Notes: generated from the letters alone by a model not told the origin. A stretch of DNA of 64,000 bases from an uncultured Megasphaera sp. (GCA_934193515.1 CAKPVJ010000005.1:1-64000), one strand, 5' to 3'. Shown: positions 1-8,820, numbered from the stretch's first letter. Program-made: numbers and translations.

Positions 1-31
1 CCAGCTATTGCGTTAAGTATGGGAAAAAAGA

Positions 32-76
32 GGACCGCAACAAAATGAACTAAAAAAGCTCATTGTGTTACAGCCC
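32..76 (-). terminator. Conserved stem-loop, copy 1 (3' of SLH porin)
   Basis: Imperfect inverted repeat 17 bases beyond the porin stop codon. Read on the minus strand it has arms around AACAAAATGA and its complement, a loop containing TTTTTTAG, and then a run of six T. Two very similar elements lie at 10870-10918 and 40643-40690, both also directly 3' of a gene and in the same orientation relative to it, so it probably works as an intrinsic terminator. Confidence 0.7.
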
Positions 77-93
77 CGTTGTATTGCTTTTTA

Positions 94-1395
94 TTAGAAT
101 AAGAAGTTGAGTTCAACGTCTGTAAATTCTTTCGGGTCTTTTGCATTGCCTTTAGCATTAGTACCAAAGGTCTGTGCAGCTGTCAGGGTGACGTTTTTAG
201 CCAATGTGTAATCGATACCTACGCCCCAAGAACGAACACCGTCGAGTACGCTGTTGTCACGCCAGGAGTTTGTAGCGCCACCAAGGAACGAACCTTTATC
301 TGTGTCGAGGTATTCAACCCAAGCATCCCAAGAGCCTTTGACGTTTTCATCGACACTGCCATAGGTCAATTTGCCAATCCAAACATCTTTGTTATCGTTG
401 TCGCCGCGCAGGTTGACACGTTCATAGTTTGCCAAAGCATTCCATTTGGAACCCATATTGACAGAAGCATAGGCACCCCAAAGATTGTCTGCAATCGTCT
501 TAGAACCTTTGCTGCTATTGGATTTGTTGAAAGAGTTGTAATATACACCTACAGCAGAACCGTTGCCGAAGAAGCCTTCCAATTCACCATAGCCTGTTTT
601 TACGCCAAGCAACGTGTTAACTGGATCTGTGCTTGCACTAGTATCCCAATCTTCGCCTTCTTTAAATTTACCATAGCCAGCCGTTACAGCGAATTTATCT
701 GTAGCATATTTCATTTCAGCACGGTCAAATACATCGCCATACTGATATCCATAGGCATTGTCACCACCGAGTACGTATGTATCTGTACGGCCTACGCTGA
801 AATTCCAGCTGCCAACAGTGTAATCTACTTTTGCATCATCTGTATATACTTTGTCGCCGTCAGAAGCTTTATCGTTGTCAGCAAAGTTCATATCGCTAGA
901 GCTGATGCCGTATGTTACAGTCGTGCGGTCATTGACCTGTGCATTGGCACGAAGACGAACGCGGTAATCCCAAGAATTATCATTTTTATAATCGGCATTA
1001 TCGCTCTGGTGCTGATAACGGATACGTGCGTCACCAGTGAGTTTTACGTTGCCGACTTTGTTTTCGAGGTTAGCTACGCGAACGCCGAGGTTATTGAGTT
1101 CTGCTGCGTATTCGTCAGCGAGTTTGTTGATGAGAGCGCGCTGTTCAACAGAAGCTTTGTCCATGTGAGCCATGGCTTTAGCTACCATTTCAGCTGCTTC
1201 ATAACGAGTAATGTTGCGTTCGCCCTGGAAGTAAGAACCGTCAACGCCCTGGATAATGCCAGCGTCAGCGAGTTCTACGACGGATTTGTATGCCCAGCTG
1301 TCGGACGGTACATCAACGAACGGATTTGCTGCGAATGCGCACGTAGCACCTACAGCCATTGTTGCAGCGAGTGCTGCTAATACTTTGGTTTTCAT
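94..1395 (-). CDS. SLH-domain outer-membrane porin
   Basis: 433-residue outer-membrane protein. Residues 1-22 are a signal peptide ending AFA. Residues about 24-80 form one S-layer homology domain (FVDVPSDSWAYKSVVELADAGI, then an ITRYEAAEM helix), followed by a short coiled-coil linker and a C-terminal beta-barrel rich in alternating aromatic and polar residues that ends in phenylalanine (LNFLF), the usual last residue of a barrel. In Negativicutes the SLH domain binds polyamine-modified peptidoglycan and ties the outer membrane to the wall; the barrel is a general diffusion porin. I chose the ATG at 1395 because AAGGGG lies just upstream; an upstream TTG in frame (1416) has no ribosome-binding site. 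It stands alone with its own strong promoter and terminator. The substrate range of the pore cannot be read from the sequence. Confidence 0.9.
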   Translation of the reverse strand: MKTKVLAALAATMAVGATCAFAANPFVDVPSDSWAYKSVVELADAGIIQGVDGSYFQGERNITRYEAAEMVAKAMAHMDKASVEQRALINKLADEYAAELNNLGVRVANLENKVGNVKLTGDARIRYQHQSDNADYKNDNSWDYRVRLRANAQVNDRTTVTYGISSSDMNFADNDKASDGDKVYTDDAKVDYTVGSWNFSVGRTDTYVLGGDNAYGYQYGDVFDRAEMKYATDKFAVTAGYGKFKEGEDWDTSASTDPVNTLLGVKTGYGELEGFFGNGSAVGVYYNSFNKSNSSKGSKTIADNLWGAYASVNMGSKWNALANYERVNLRGDNDNKDVWIGKLTYGSVDENVKGSWDAWVEYLDTDKGSFLGGATNSWRDNSVLDGVRSWGVGIDYTLAKNVTLTAAQTFGTNAKGNAKDPKEFTDVELNFLF

Positions 1396-1580
1396 TGTGA
1401 GATTGCCCCTTCCCAAAAATAAAAATAAATTTTCCTTGTTTGATTATCATATGGGCATCATTCTCACCAAGTTCATTGACGAGTGTTCCTAGTTTCCTCT
1501 CTTTTACTATTGGGTTGATTCATGCTCCACCAGACATCATAAGGAAATACATGCAATGATACTATTTTTGCACTGAAAAG

Positions 1581-1610
1581 ATTATACCGTATTTGTAACA
1601 TTTTTGTCAA
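1581..1610 (-). promoter_or_regulatory. Promoter of SLH porin
   Basis: On the minus strand TTGACA (1605-1610) and TATAAT (1581-1586) are both perfect consensus hexamers, 18 bases apart. Transcription should start near 1574, leaving a leader of about 180 nt before the porin ATG, which is long enough to affect mRNA stability or translation. Confidence 0.75.
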
Positions 1611-1851
1611 GCTAATTGAGCTGTTTTATCATTACAACGAGTTATCGGCCTCCTGTATCCCTGTTGTGAAACATGCCGTATGCAGGATGTTCTCTGATGC
1701 ACCGTTTTCTGTTTACATGTCGTTTGTCGTGAATCGTGCGTCGTTTGTCGTAAAAAAATCACGTTTCGTACGTTTTGATTTTACCGCTCACTCTATTTCT
1801 TACTGCTGTGAGGCGTTTTTGAAAAATACCAAACGAACTACAAACAGGAAA

Positions 1852-1888
1852 AAGGGACACATCGCTTTGTGCGACATGCCCCTTTTTC
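1852..1888 (-). terminator. Terminator of hydrogenase gene
   Basis: Stem-loop on the minus strand with GGGGCATGTCGC pairing with GCGATGTGTCCC, followed by TTTTT, 11 bases after the hydrogenase stop. The sequence is closely related to the hairpin at 9813-9841 and more loosely to 51439-51469. Confidence 0.7.
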
Positions 1889-1898
1889 CTATTTACGC

Positions 1899-3359
1899 TT
1901 ATACGTTCAAATCCTGTACAGATTTAAAGCGGTTCGAAGACGGGTTCGTTTCCGGTGTCAGATTTTTCATCTTGCCCAAGAGGTCCGATTTATCGGAGAA
2001 ATACGTATGGAGTATCCATTCGGCCGTTTCTGACAACGGTTCATCTAAGAATTCTTTGTACAATTCATCAATTTTTTTGTTCTGCCAGCTGGATTTTACG
2101 TCTGTGTTTTCATCAGACTTGTACAGCGAAGCGACACGGGCTTCCTGCACTTTTTTGACCTGCGGCAGTTTGACTTTCGGCTGTCCGCCGCCGCCAATGC
2201 AGCCGCCCGGGCAGGCCATGACTTCAATAAAGGAATAATTTTCAAAGTCTTCGTTTTTGACGAGTTCATCAATAAACTTGCGGGCATTTCCCAAGCCGCT
2301 GATAGCCGCAACGTGAATGACAAAGTGGCCAAACACGACGGTTGCTTTTTTGACGCCGTCCAAGCCGCGCACCGGTTCAAAGGGAATGAAATCCTTCGGT
2401 GCCGGACGGCCTGTAAACATATGGTACGCCGTGCGGATAGCTGCTTCCATAACGCCGCCGGAGTTGCCAAAAATCTTGCCGCCGCCGGACGATTCGCCAA
2501 ACGCGCGGTCAAATTCGCTGTCTTCCAAAGAAGCAAAATCAATGCCTTCTTCCTGAATCCAAGCGGCTAATTCACGGGTCGTAATACAAATATCGGTATC
2601 GCGGAGTTCCGGCATATCCCAATAGATAGATGAGCTGTTAAATTCCGGACGGCGAATTTCTGCTTTTTTTGCCGTGCAGGGGGTGACACACACGTTCACA
2701 ATTTTTTTCGGATCTATATTATTTTTCTTGGCAAACCAAGTTTTAATAACCGGGCTCAAAATACTGATCGGACTTTTAGTGGAAGACAGATGCGGAATCA
2801 ATTCCGGATAAAAAGTTTCCGCAAATTCTACCCATGCCGGACAGCAGCTGGTAAACTGCGGAATAGGAATTTCTTCAGACTGCAGACGATGCAGCAGTTC
2901 TGTCGCTTCTTCCATAATCGTCAAATCTGCGCCAAAATCCGTGTCAAATACATAGTCGCCGCCTAACGAACGCAGTGCCGCTACCATTTTGCCTTCTACG
3001 AACGTACCGGGGTCCATGCCAAAGGATTCCCCCAAGCCGACGCGGACAGCCGGTGCAGTCTGAAAGACGACAATTTTATTCGGGTCGGCAATCGCTGCTT
3101 TGACTTTGTCGACATCGCTTACTTCTGTAATGGCACCAAAGGGACATGCTGACGCGCACTGCCCACAATGAACGCAAATAGGCATATCACCGGTACTGGA
3201 TAAATTGTAATAATCCATGACGGTCTGCGTATTGGCACAGGCACGGCGGCACAATGTGCAGTTTTTGCACTTTGTTTCATCAAATTTAACAGCACAATTG
3301 TGTTCATCAATAGGAACTCGACGAGAGAGTTCTTTAAAACGGGACTGGAAATCAGGCAT
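1899..3359 (-). CDS. hydA: [FeFe]-hydrogenase, monomeric, two-ferredoxin-cluster type
   Basis: 486 residues; reversible proton reduction to H2 with ferredoxin or flavodoxin as electron partner, in the cytoplasm. A 2x[4Fe-4S] ferredoxin domain comes first (Cys31, 34, 37, 41 and Cys62, 65, 68, 72), then the H-cluster domain: L1 TSCCPAW at 170-176 including the proton-transfer cysteine, L2 TPCTAKKAE with Cys228, and L3 MACPGGCIGGGGQP with Cys383 and Cys387. Size and domain order match the short M2-type enzymes such as that of Megasphaera elsdenii; no NADH- or formate-linked partner subunits lie next to it, so it is probably a stand-alone ferredoxin hydrogenase. Odd point: L2 usually reads MPC, here TPC. 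AAAGGAG precedes the ATG. Maturases (hydE, hydF, hydG) are not in the window. Confidence 0.92.
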   Translation of the reverse strand: MPDFQSRFKELSRRVPIDEHNCAVKFDETKCKNCTLCRRACANTQTVMDYYNLSSTGDMPICVHCGQCASACPFGAITEVSDVDKVKAAIADPNKIVVFQTAPAVRVGLGESFGMDPGTFVEGKMVAALRSLGGDYVFDTDFGADLTIMEEATELLHRLQSEEIPIPQFTSCCPAWVEFAETFYPELIPHLSSTKSPISILSPVIKTWFAKKNNIDPKKIVNVCVTPCTAKKAEIRRPEFNSSSIYWDMPELRDTDICITTRELAAWIQEEGIDFASLEDSEFDRAFGESSGGGKIFGNSGGVMEAAIRTAYHMFTGRPAPKDFIPFEPVRGLDGVKKATVVFGHFVIHVAAISGLGNARKFIDELVKNEDFENYSFIEVMACPGGCIGGGGQPKVKLPQVKKVQEARVASLYKSDENTDVKSSWQNKKIDELYKEFLDEPLSETAEWILHTYFSDKSDLLGKMKNLTPETNPSSNRFKSVQDLNV

Positions 3360-3568
3360 AGTATTCTCCTTTGATAATACATAATTTAATAATCTATTTG
3401 TAATCTTTTTTCACATACTTAGTTATAGAATAATACAAAATCCTGCGAATTTCTATTGCTTTTCCGTAATTCATCTGCTAATTTTGAGATGTTTCCTATA
3501 CAGTTTTGGCATAGATTTGATTTTTTCTGTTTGCCGTGTATCTAAAAGAATATTTTTAAGATTTCTTT

Positions 3569-4204
3569 TTATTTTTTTAATGATTCTATTTCCGCTTTTA
3601 GCTGTTTATTTTCCGCTTCCAGTTGGGCTACTTTCGTTTGTAAATCTGACAAGGTCTTTATAAATGAATTTTGCATATTCGTGCCATTTTGGTTGACACC
3701 CATATAATCCTGCAAATACTGTACGCTGACAGCCGAAGTCGGGTCGCTGCCGTTCGTCTGCACGCCGGATATGCTGCCATTGCCGCTGAATACGACATTT
3801 CCCAGCGCCGCAGCAGGCACCGTCAAATGATTTCCATACATCATACCAATAGTTGCCGAAGAGGCTTGTATGTTTTTCACGGCCACTGCATTGGCCGTGA
3901 CATTGCCGTCTTTCAGTCCGACGCCTTGAATATAACCGGGCGCAGTCTGACCTTGTGAATTTTTATCCCAAAGTACGTTGCTGACGACGCCGTTGACCGT
4001 CGTAATGTCTGAATCCTTGACGCCGTTGTGCATGGTGACAACACGGCTGTATGTCTGCCCATCCGGGTTGCTGCCGTAGGATACAGAGCTGAATTCATAC
4101 TGCGAAACGACAGGTTCATCGTTTTGATTTTTTACGCTGTCTGCCTGTACAGCAGCGGTTCCTGCCATCATCACCAATGCCAAACCGATTTGAAATAGTT
4201 TCAT
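3569..4204 (-). CDS. Secreted protein with C-terminal coiled coil, unknown function
   Basis: 211 residues that I do not recognise. Residues 1-21 are a clean signal peptide (AVQA cleavage). The middle is rich in Gly, Ser, Asn and Val with repeated short beta-like patterns, and residues about 180-211 form a heptad-repeat coiled coil (LQTKVAQLEAENKQLKAEI). The shape, an extended beta-rich body plus a terminal leucine zipper, suggests an oligomeric periplasmic or surface protein. It is monocistronic: its own promoter overlaps the terminator of the ndpA operon. GAAAGGAT precedes the ATG. Confidence 0.6.
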   Translation of the reverse strand: MKLFQIGLALVMMAGTAAVQADSVKNQNDEPVVSQYEFSSVSYGSNPDGQTYSRVVTMHNGVKDSDITTVNGVVSNVLWDKNSQGQTAPGYIQGVGLKDGNVTANAVAVKNIQASSATIGMMYGNHLTVPAAALGNVVFSGNGSISGVQTNGSDPTSAVSVQYLQDYMGVNQNGTNMQNSFIKTLSDLQTKVAQLEAENKQLKAEIESLKK

Positions 4205-4251
4205 GACCTATCATCCTTTCTTCAAATTGCAACTATCTATCAAGTATCCTT

Positions 4252-4279
4252 ATTATACTACGAAAAAACAGCCATGCAA
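4252..4279 (-). promoter_or_regulatory. Promoter of secreted coiled-coil protein gene
   Basis: Minus-strand TTGCAT (4274-4279) and TATAAT (4252-4257), spacer 16. The -35 box is inside the hairpin that terminates the preceding operon. Confidence 0.6.
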
Positions 4280-4297
4280 TGTTTCGTCATGACTGTT
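4263..4297 (-). terminator. Terminator of queD-queE-mutY-ndpA operon
   Basis: On the minus strand ACAGtCATG pairs with CATGgCTGT across a 10-base loop and is followed by TTTTTT. It lies about 24 bases after the ndpA stop. Confidence 0.7.
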
Positions 4298-4320
4298 CTG
4301 CATCGTACTGACACGGGATG

Positions 4321-5322
4321 TTATTTATTGGTAATTTTGCCAATATTTTTTAATTCAATGGAAATCGTGCCGTCCGGGTTGTTGATAAACTGGATATAAT
4401 CCGTGTTTTCTACATACTCCGACGGAAAGGTGATTTCTATGCCTGTATCGGTCTTGATTTTATGGCTGCGGCCGGTTCGTCTGGCAAATTCTTTTTGAAT
4501 GGCTACATCATCAGGCAGTTTAGCTTCCTGCAGCTGTTCTTTAAATTCCTGCTGCATCGTCTGCGAATGGGCAAAAATATCGGCACCCAATTCCTGCGGC
4601 GAAAAAGCATCGGCTGTTTCTGCATTTTCAGCCAAGTAGTTTTTGGCTTTGGACAGGGCTTCTACGGTACTGCTGCCGTGGTCTTCGGCGACTTTTACCG
4701 CGATTTTACTGACAAGCTTCACAGCGTCTTTGGCGGAAATGACGGCCGTGCACTGCAGCAGCCTGTCCGGCAGGATGTATACGTCTTCGCCGTTCATCTG
4801 CCGTTTGGTATCGACAAAGCGAATCGTATAGTCCTGGCATTGTATCAATGCGTACGCTTCTACTTTTTGGGACGTACTCGGCAAAATAGCATGGTGCTTG
4901 ATGAGTTTATTGTATACCGCGCCGTCTTCATCCATAATCTGATGGGTATACGCCGTCTTGTTGTTCAGCAGCAGAATGCCTATCTGCCGCTTGTCTTCTT
5001 CATCCTGAAAATCGACGACCAGCAAATCCAGCGATTCCTGCACATCGCAGTGCGCCAATATATCGAAGAGCGAACGGGCTGTCTGCGCCGCAAAGTCAGC
5101 AAAGGAAATATCTTCACTGAGAAACTGCTGCAGCAGCACTTGATATTGACTCGTCGCATAAAACGCGCCGGTCTGCTGGCTGGCATCGGTCAGTATGCGG
5201 GAAATACGTTTGTCTACATACTCATAGACAATATCGCTGGAAAAATCCAATTCTTTCTGCGACAAAATACACATGTTGGTATTAAAATCCAAAATATGCA
5301 GTATCGCTTTCTGTATCATCAT
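4321..5322 (-). CDS. 37-kDa nucleoid-associated protein (NdpA/YejK family)
   Basis: 333 residues matching the NA37/YejK family along its length: N-terminal ILHILDFN, a central region with LLVVDFQDEEDKRQIGILLL, and a C-terminal half with SPQELGADIFAHSQ and KTDTGIEITFPSEY. Family members bind the nucleoid; in Firmicutes their cellular role is not settled. Last gene of a minus-strand operon, 18 bases after the phosphoesterase gene. Two ATG codons in a row begin the gene; AAAGGAATGAG lies upstream of the first. A terminator follows. Confidence 0.8.
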   Translation of the reverse strand: MMIQKAILHILDFNTNMCILSQKELDFSSDIVYEYVDKRISRILTDASQQTGAFYATSQYQVLLQQFLSEDISFADFAAQTARSLFDILAHCDVQESLDLLVVDFQDEEDKRQIGILLLNNKTAYTHQIMDEDGAVYNKLIKHHAILPSTSQKVEAYALIQCQDYTIRFVDTKRQMNGEDVYILPDRLLQCTAVISAKDAVKLVSKIAVKVAEDHGSSTVEALSKAKNYLAENAETADAFSPQELGADIFAHSQTMQQEFKEQLQEAKLPDDVAIQKEFARRTGRSHKIKTDTGIEITFPSEYVENTDYIQFINNPDGTISIELKNIGKITNK

Positions 5323-5340
5323 ATACTACTCATTCCTTTG

Positions 5341-6603
5341 TTAGTTTCTATGTAATTCAAACACGCTGACTTCACGCGAACAAAATACCCGCAGCGGCAG
5401 CCAATGGCCGGTCCCGCGGTTGACATAGCCGACGGACTCACCCTGCCGGAACAGGCCCCGCAGATATTTGAAGCCGACGGCTTCCACAATAGGACCGATA
5501 GGCGCAAACTGCGCGCCGTGCGTATGGCCGCAAAGCGTAAGCGGAATATGATGGGCAAAGGCTTCATCAATAAACGCTGAGTGATGGGCCAGCATGACGA
5601 CAAAAGCATTCTCCGGAATCCCATCCAACGCGTCCTGCACAAAGGCTTCCCGTTCTGCCGCAAAGGCCTTATCCCCTTTGGCAAAGCTGTAATCGACGCC
5701 GGCGATATAAAATGGTCTGTCGTCACGGCCCATGCTGTGCGCCAGCTGTTCGCCCCTGCCGGGACTGGCTTCTATATGGCTGTTGCAAAGAATGCGGACC
5801 GGCGTCTGTTCCAGCATGTCGCGGATAGCCGGCAAACTGCGGTAATATTCATGATTGCCATAACAAAAATCAACGCCGTCAGGAAAGCGGGGCGCATTGT
5901 CTTCGATGACGCGCCGGCACGCCGGCAGCAGCGACAGTTCATCAATCAAATCGCCTGTGATTTCCAATCGCTGCACGCCCTGCGCGACTAAGGCATCCAT
6001 TGCTTCCTGCAGGCGTTCCGGACTAAAAAAGAGCCCCATATGCACATCAGAAATCTGTCCTATTTTATAGCCTTCCAAATAATCCGGAAGTGTACTATAT
6101 GAAAGGCGGTGAAGCGATACATCCAGATAGCTTTCCCCTGCGACGTTGCCTAAGGTACTCGTCGCGGCGGCAATCACGGGAATGGCAGCGGCCGCGCCTT
6201 TGAGAAAGGTACGGCGCGATACCTGCAGCTGCGGACGTACTGCCGCAGCCTGTATACGATGGTCTTGTTCTTCCCGTTTGCAAGACCTATGTGTCCTCCG
6301 CCAAATACACACACCCAATGCCCCCAGCAGCAGCACGGGAAACGCCAGCCAAAAGATAAACAGCCAGCTGAGTGAAGCCAGCGCACCGTAAAACAGCACG
6401 CCTTTCCACGGACTGCTAATCCATTGAGGAAACAACATGCCGTAATACGCCAGCTCGCCGACGGCAACCAGCGTTACAGCCAATCCGCCGACAACGACAG
6501 CCAATTTGCGGCTCGTCCGCATGATATAGTTCCACAATACCAGCGAAAAAACAGCCACGCAGGACATGACAATCATAAAGTTGATAAAGAAAAGACCTTT
6601 CAT
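5341..6603 (-). CDS. Membrane-anchored metallophosphoesterase with internal Tat-like motif
   Basis: 420 residues. The first about 115 residues hold three to four hydrophobic helices; a twin-arginine-like SRRTFLKGAAAA segment follows at about 130-145, and the rest is a calcineurin-like phosphoesterase domain: GQISDVHMG (metal site 1), ITGDLID, YGNHEYY, LAHHSAF and CGHTHGAQ. This is the YkuE/YaeI-type arrangement, acting outside or at the outer face of the cytoplasmic membrane, probably on a lipid-linked or phosphodiester substrate not identifiable here. I place the start at the ATG at 6603, which overlaps the mutY stop as ATGA and implies translational coupling; a TTG at 6642 lacks a ribosome-binding site and would precede the first helix. 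Confidence 0.8.
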   Translation of the reverse strand: MKGLFFINFMIVMSCVAVFSLVLWNYIMRTSRKLAVVVGGLAVTLVAVGELAYYGMLFPQWISSPWKGVLFYGALASLSWLFIFWLAFPVLLLGALGVCIWRRTHRSCKREEQDHRIQAAAVRPQLQVSRRTFLKGAAAAIPVIAAATSTLGNVAGESYLDVSLHRLSYSTLPDYLEGYKIGQISDVHMGLFFSPERLQEAMDALVAQGVQRLEITGDLIDELSLLPACRRVIEDNAPRFPDGVDFCYGNHEYYRSLPAIRDMLEQTPVRILCNSHIEASPGRGEQLAHSMGRDDRPFYIAGVDYSFAKGDKAFAAEREAFVQDALDGIPENAFVVMLAHHSAFIDEAFAHHIPLTLCGHTHGAQFAPIGPIVEAVGFKYLRGLFRQGESVGYVNRGTGHWLPLRVFCSREVSVFELHRN

Positions 6604-7676
6604 TCTGCCATGGCAGTGATTTTGCCATGCGGTCCAGCCCAAGGCACAGATGTATACGCTTGTTTAGGCAGCCACTGCCAATCCTCCTTCGTCTGTAATG
6701 TGCCGTCTGTCAAACGGCCTTTATAGAGAGTCATCTGCCATATTTTATGGGAAAAGACATGTTTTATCGTACCGGTTGGAGCCGGGTCTATGTCAACACG
6801 CAGTCCGACAGATGCCAACAGCTGCTGCAGTGCCGTTCGTCCAGTTTCGCCGCTGCCGACAACATTGGGAAATTCCCACATCGATGCCAGCAGGCCCTTA
6901 GCAGGCCGGCGGTGAATCAGCCAGCGTTGCTGCTGCGAAAGGACGCAGACAGCTATCTGCTCGGTCGGTATGTGCTTCTTGGTAATGCGCAGCGGCAGCT
7001 GCATTTCTGTGCCGGCCTTTTTAGCTTGGCAGTACGATGCCAGCGGGCATTCTCCGCAGCGGGGATGTTTGGGAATGCAAATCATCGCGCCGAAATCCAT
7101 CAACGCTTCATTAAACGGCCCGGCCTGCGCTGCCGGAATCTGCGCTTGGGCCAGTGCCGTGATTTCTTTCTTTACCGGCGCAGACAAGACGTTGCCGGCA
7201 ATATTGTACAGCCGCGCAAACACGCGCAGTACATTGCCGTCAACAGCAACTTCCGGTTCGCCATAGGCCATGCTGAGGATAGCACCGGCCGTATATTCGC
7301 CAATGCCCTTCAGTGACAATATATCTTTTTTGCTGTCCGGCACCTTGCCGCCGTAGGAAGTGACGACTTCCTGTACCGCTTTATGCAGATGGCGCGCCCG
7401 GGAATAATAGCCCAGTCCCTGCCACTGCCGCAGGACATCGTCCTGACTGGCTGCCGCCAGCGCCTGCATCGTCGGAAATTGTTCCATCCAGCTGTCATAA
7501 TACGGCTTGACCGCTTCGACTTTGGTCTGCTGCAGCATAATTTCCGACACCCATACATGATACGGATCGCGGGGAAAATCGCCCCGCCAGGGCAGCTCCC
7601 GCCGATGGGCTCGGTACCATGCCAGCAGCACCGGTGCCCAGTACCTATTGCTTGCTTGTTTCGTTTCGCTCATCAT
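6600..7676 (-). CDS. mutY: Adenine DNA glycosylase MutY
   Basis: 358 residues. Removes adenine mispaired with 8-oxoguanine in base-excision repair. Catalytic HhH-GPD domain: SEIMLQQTKVEAV (with catalytic Glu), the helix-hairpin-helix LKGIGEYTAGAI, and VAVDGNVLRV with the conserved Asp. A [4Fe-4S] loop follows with the pattern C-x6-C-x2-C-x5-C (CIPKHPRCGECPLASYC). The C-terminal NUDIX-like 8-oxoG recognition domain runs from about residue 230 to the end. Third gene of the que operon, 12 bases after queE and overlapping the phosphoesterase start by four bases. Two adjacent ATG codons; AAGAGG lies upstream. Confidence 0.95.
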   Translation of the reverse strand: MMSETKQASNRYWAPVLLAWYRAHRRELPWRGDFPRDPYHVWVSEIMLQQTKVEAVKPYYDSWMEQFPTMQALAAASQDDVLRQWQGLGYYSRARHLHKAVQEVVTSYGGKVPDSKKDILSLKGIGEYTAGAILSMAYGEPEVAVDGNVLRVFARLYNIAGNVLSAPVKKEITALAQAQIPAAQAGPFNEALMDFGAMICIPKHPRCGECPLASYCQAKKAGTEMQLPLRITKKHIPTEQIAVCVLSQQQRWLIHRRPAKGLLASMWEFPNVVGSGETGRTALQQLLASVGLRVDIDPAPTGTIKHVFSHKIWQMTLYKGRLTDGTLQTKEDWQWLPKQAYTSVPWAGPHGKITAMAE

Positions 7677-7688
7677 GCAGCCTCTTTC

Positions 7689-8321
7689 TTACACGCCGTG
7701 CTGATTCGGGTCCCAAATATATTTGTGCAGCTGCAGCTGCAGTTTCCATGACGTAAGCCGATGGGTTTTCATAAACTCGACAATCTGCGCCGCTTCGATT
7801 TGTCCGTATACCGGGCCAACATAGATCGGACAAGCCGGCCGGTACATGCGGCAGACATCCCAAGCCTGCTGCAAATCAGCCGTACTTCCGACAACAAATT
7901 TCAGCACATCCTGGGGCCGCAGGGCGGAAAAGTTTTTCGCCAGCATGCGGTCTGCCATCTGCGACGACACGCTTTTATAATCTACCGTAAACCAGACATG
8001 AGGATACGTAAAATACGGCGTAATATCCAGGCTGCCGTTTGTTTCAATATTGACGCTGTGACCCTGCAGTGCTTGGAGCAGCCCGCTTATATCCTGACAC
8101 AGCGGTTCCCCGCCGGTGAGCGTCACATGGGGATACGACACGCGGCGTACGATATCTGCGATGGCCATTTCCTGCCCTTCCGTAAAGGCATACGTCGTAT
8201 CACAATAAGAGCAGCGCAGGTTGCAGCCGCAGAGCCGGATAAACGTCGCCAGCTGGCCTGCTGTTTTGCCTTCGCCGTCAATACTGTCAAAAATTTCATT
8301 TACGATTAATTTATCGTTCAT
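7689..8321 (-). CDS. queE: 7-carboxy-7-deazaguanine synthase
   Basis: 210 residues. Radical-SAM enzyme that converts 6-carboxytetrahydropterin to 7-carboxy-7-deazaguanine on the way to queuosine and other deazapurines. The SAM-cluster motif is C-x3-C-x2-C (CNLRCSYCDTTYAF) with VTLTGGEP as the SAM-binding glycine motif; the N-terminal EIFDSIDGEGKTAGQ is typical of QueE. It overlaps the end of queD by 11 bases, so the two are translated together. queC and queF, the next steps, are not in the window. Confidence 0.95.
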   Translation of the reverse strand: MNDKLIVNEIFDSIDGEGKTAGQLATFIRLCGCNLRCSYCDTTYAFTEGQEMAIADIVRRVSYPHVTLTGGEPLCQDISGLLQALQGHSVNIETNGSLDITPYFTYPHVWFTVDYKSVSSQMADRMLAKNFSALRPQDVLKFVVGSTADLQQAWDVCRMYRPACPIYVGPVYGQIEAAQIVEFMKTHRLTSWKLQLQLHKYIWDPNQHGV

Positions 8322-8643
8322 ATACCGCTACATTCCCTTCACTTTCCTGTACCTGCACCTTAACGCAGTACGGCACATGGTCGCAAATCCATTTGGCAAT
8401 ATTTTCTGCCGTCGGATTAAACGAAAATACTTCATTCAAATTTTGATGATCCATTTTCGTCTGAACTATCTCTTTTATTTGTTTAAAATCAATCACCATG
8501 CCGTTGGCATTCAGCGTTTCTGCCTGGCAAGTCACATGAATAATCCAATTATGGCCATGCAGATGCTGGCATTTGCTTTCGTAATCCAGCTGCAAATGAT
8601 GCGCTGCCGATACTTCCAAACGTTTTGTTACGGTATACACCAT
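8311..8643 (-). CDS. queD: 6-carboxytetrahydropterin synthase
   Basis: 110 residues, the usual short QueD. Converts 7,8-dihydroneopterin triphosphate to 6-carboxytetrahydropterin, the QueE substrate. Zinc-binding histidines are visible in SAAHH and HLHGHNW, and the catalytic Cys lies in SKCQHLHGHN. FNPTAENIAKWI and VQESEGNVAVYE are family motifs near the C-terminus. First gene of a five-gene operon; GAAGGAGG precedes the ATG. Confidence 0.95.
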   Translation of the reverse strand: MVYTVTKRLEVSAAHHLQLDYESKCQHLHGHNWIIHVTCQAETLNANGMVIDFKQIKEIVQTKMDHQNLNEVFSFNPTAENIAKWICDHVPYCVKVQVQESEGNVAVYER

Positions 8644-8820
8644 AACCGCCTCCTTCTTTTACTGCTTCCATTCTGTAATGTATGATACTCTAAAACAAAA
8701 AAACTTTTATTTCTTATCTTCAAACTACCCAGACAGCAGGCGTTTTTCTCTGCCGGCTGCCGGTATATGCTCATTCATTCTAATGCCTTTTTGCTCCCTT
8801 GTCTACAAAAAATACCCCCT

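Larger units (their letters stand above)
1417..1898. other. Intergenic region with porin leader and decayed repeat
   Basis: No protein gene is supported here. The left part is the porin leader and promoter. Pieces at about 1526-1557 and 1695-1730 resemble 51270-51340, including the shared words ATAAGGAAAT, ATGCACCGT and TTTACATGTC, and both regions finish in a related GC-rich stem-loop after an AACTACAAA word. This suggests two decayed copies of one non-coding element. Confidence 0.4.
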
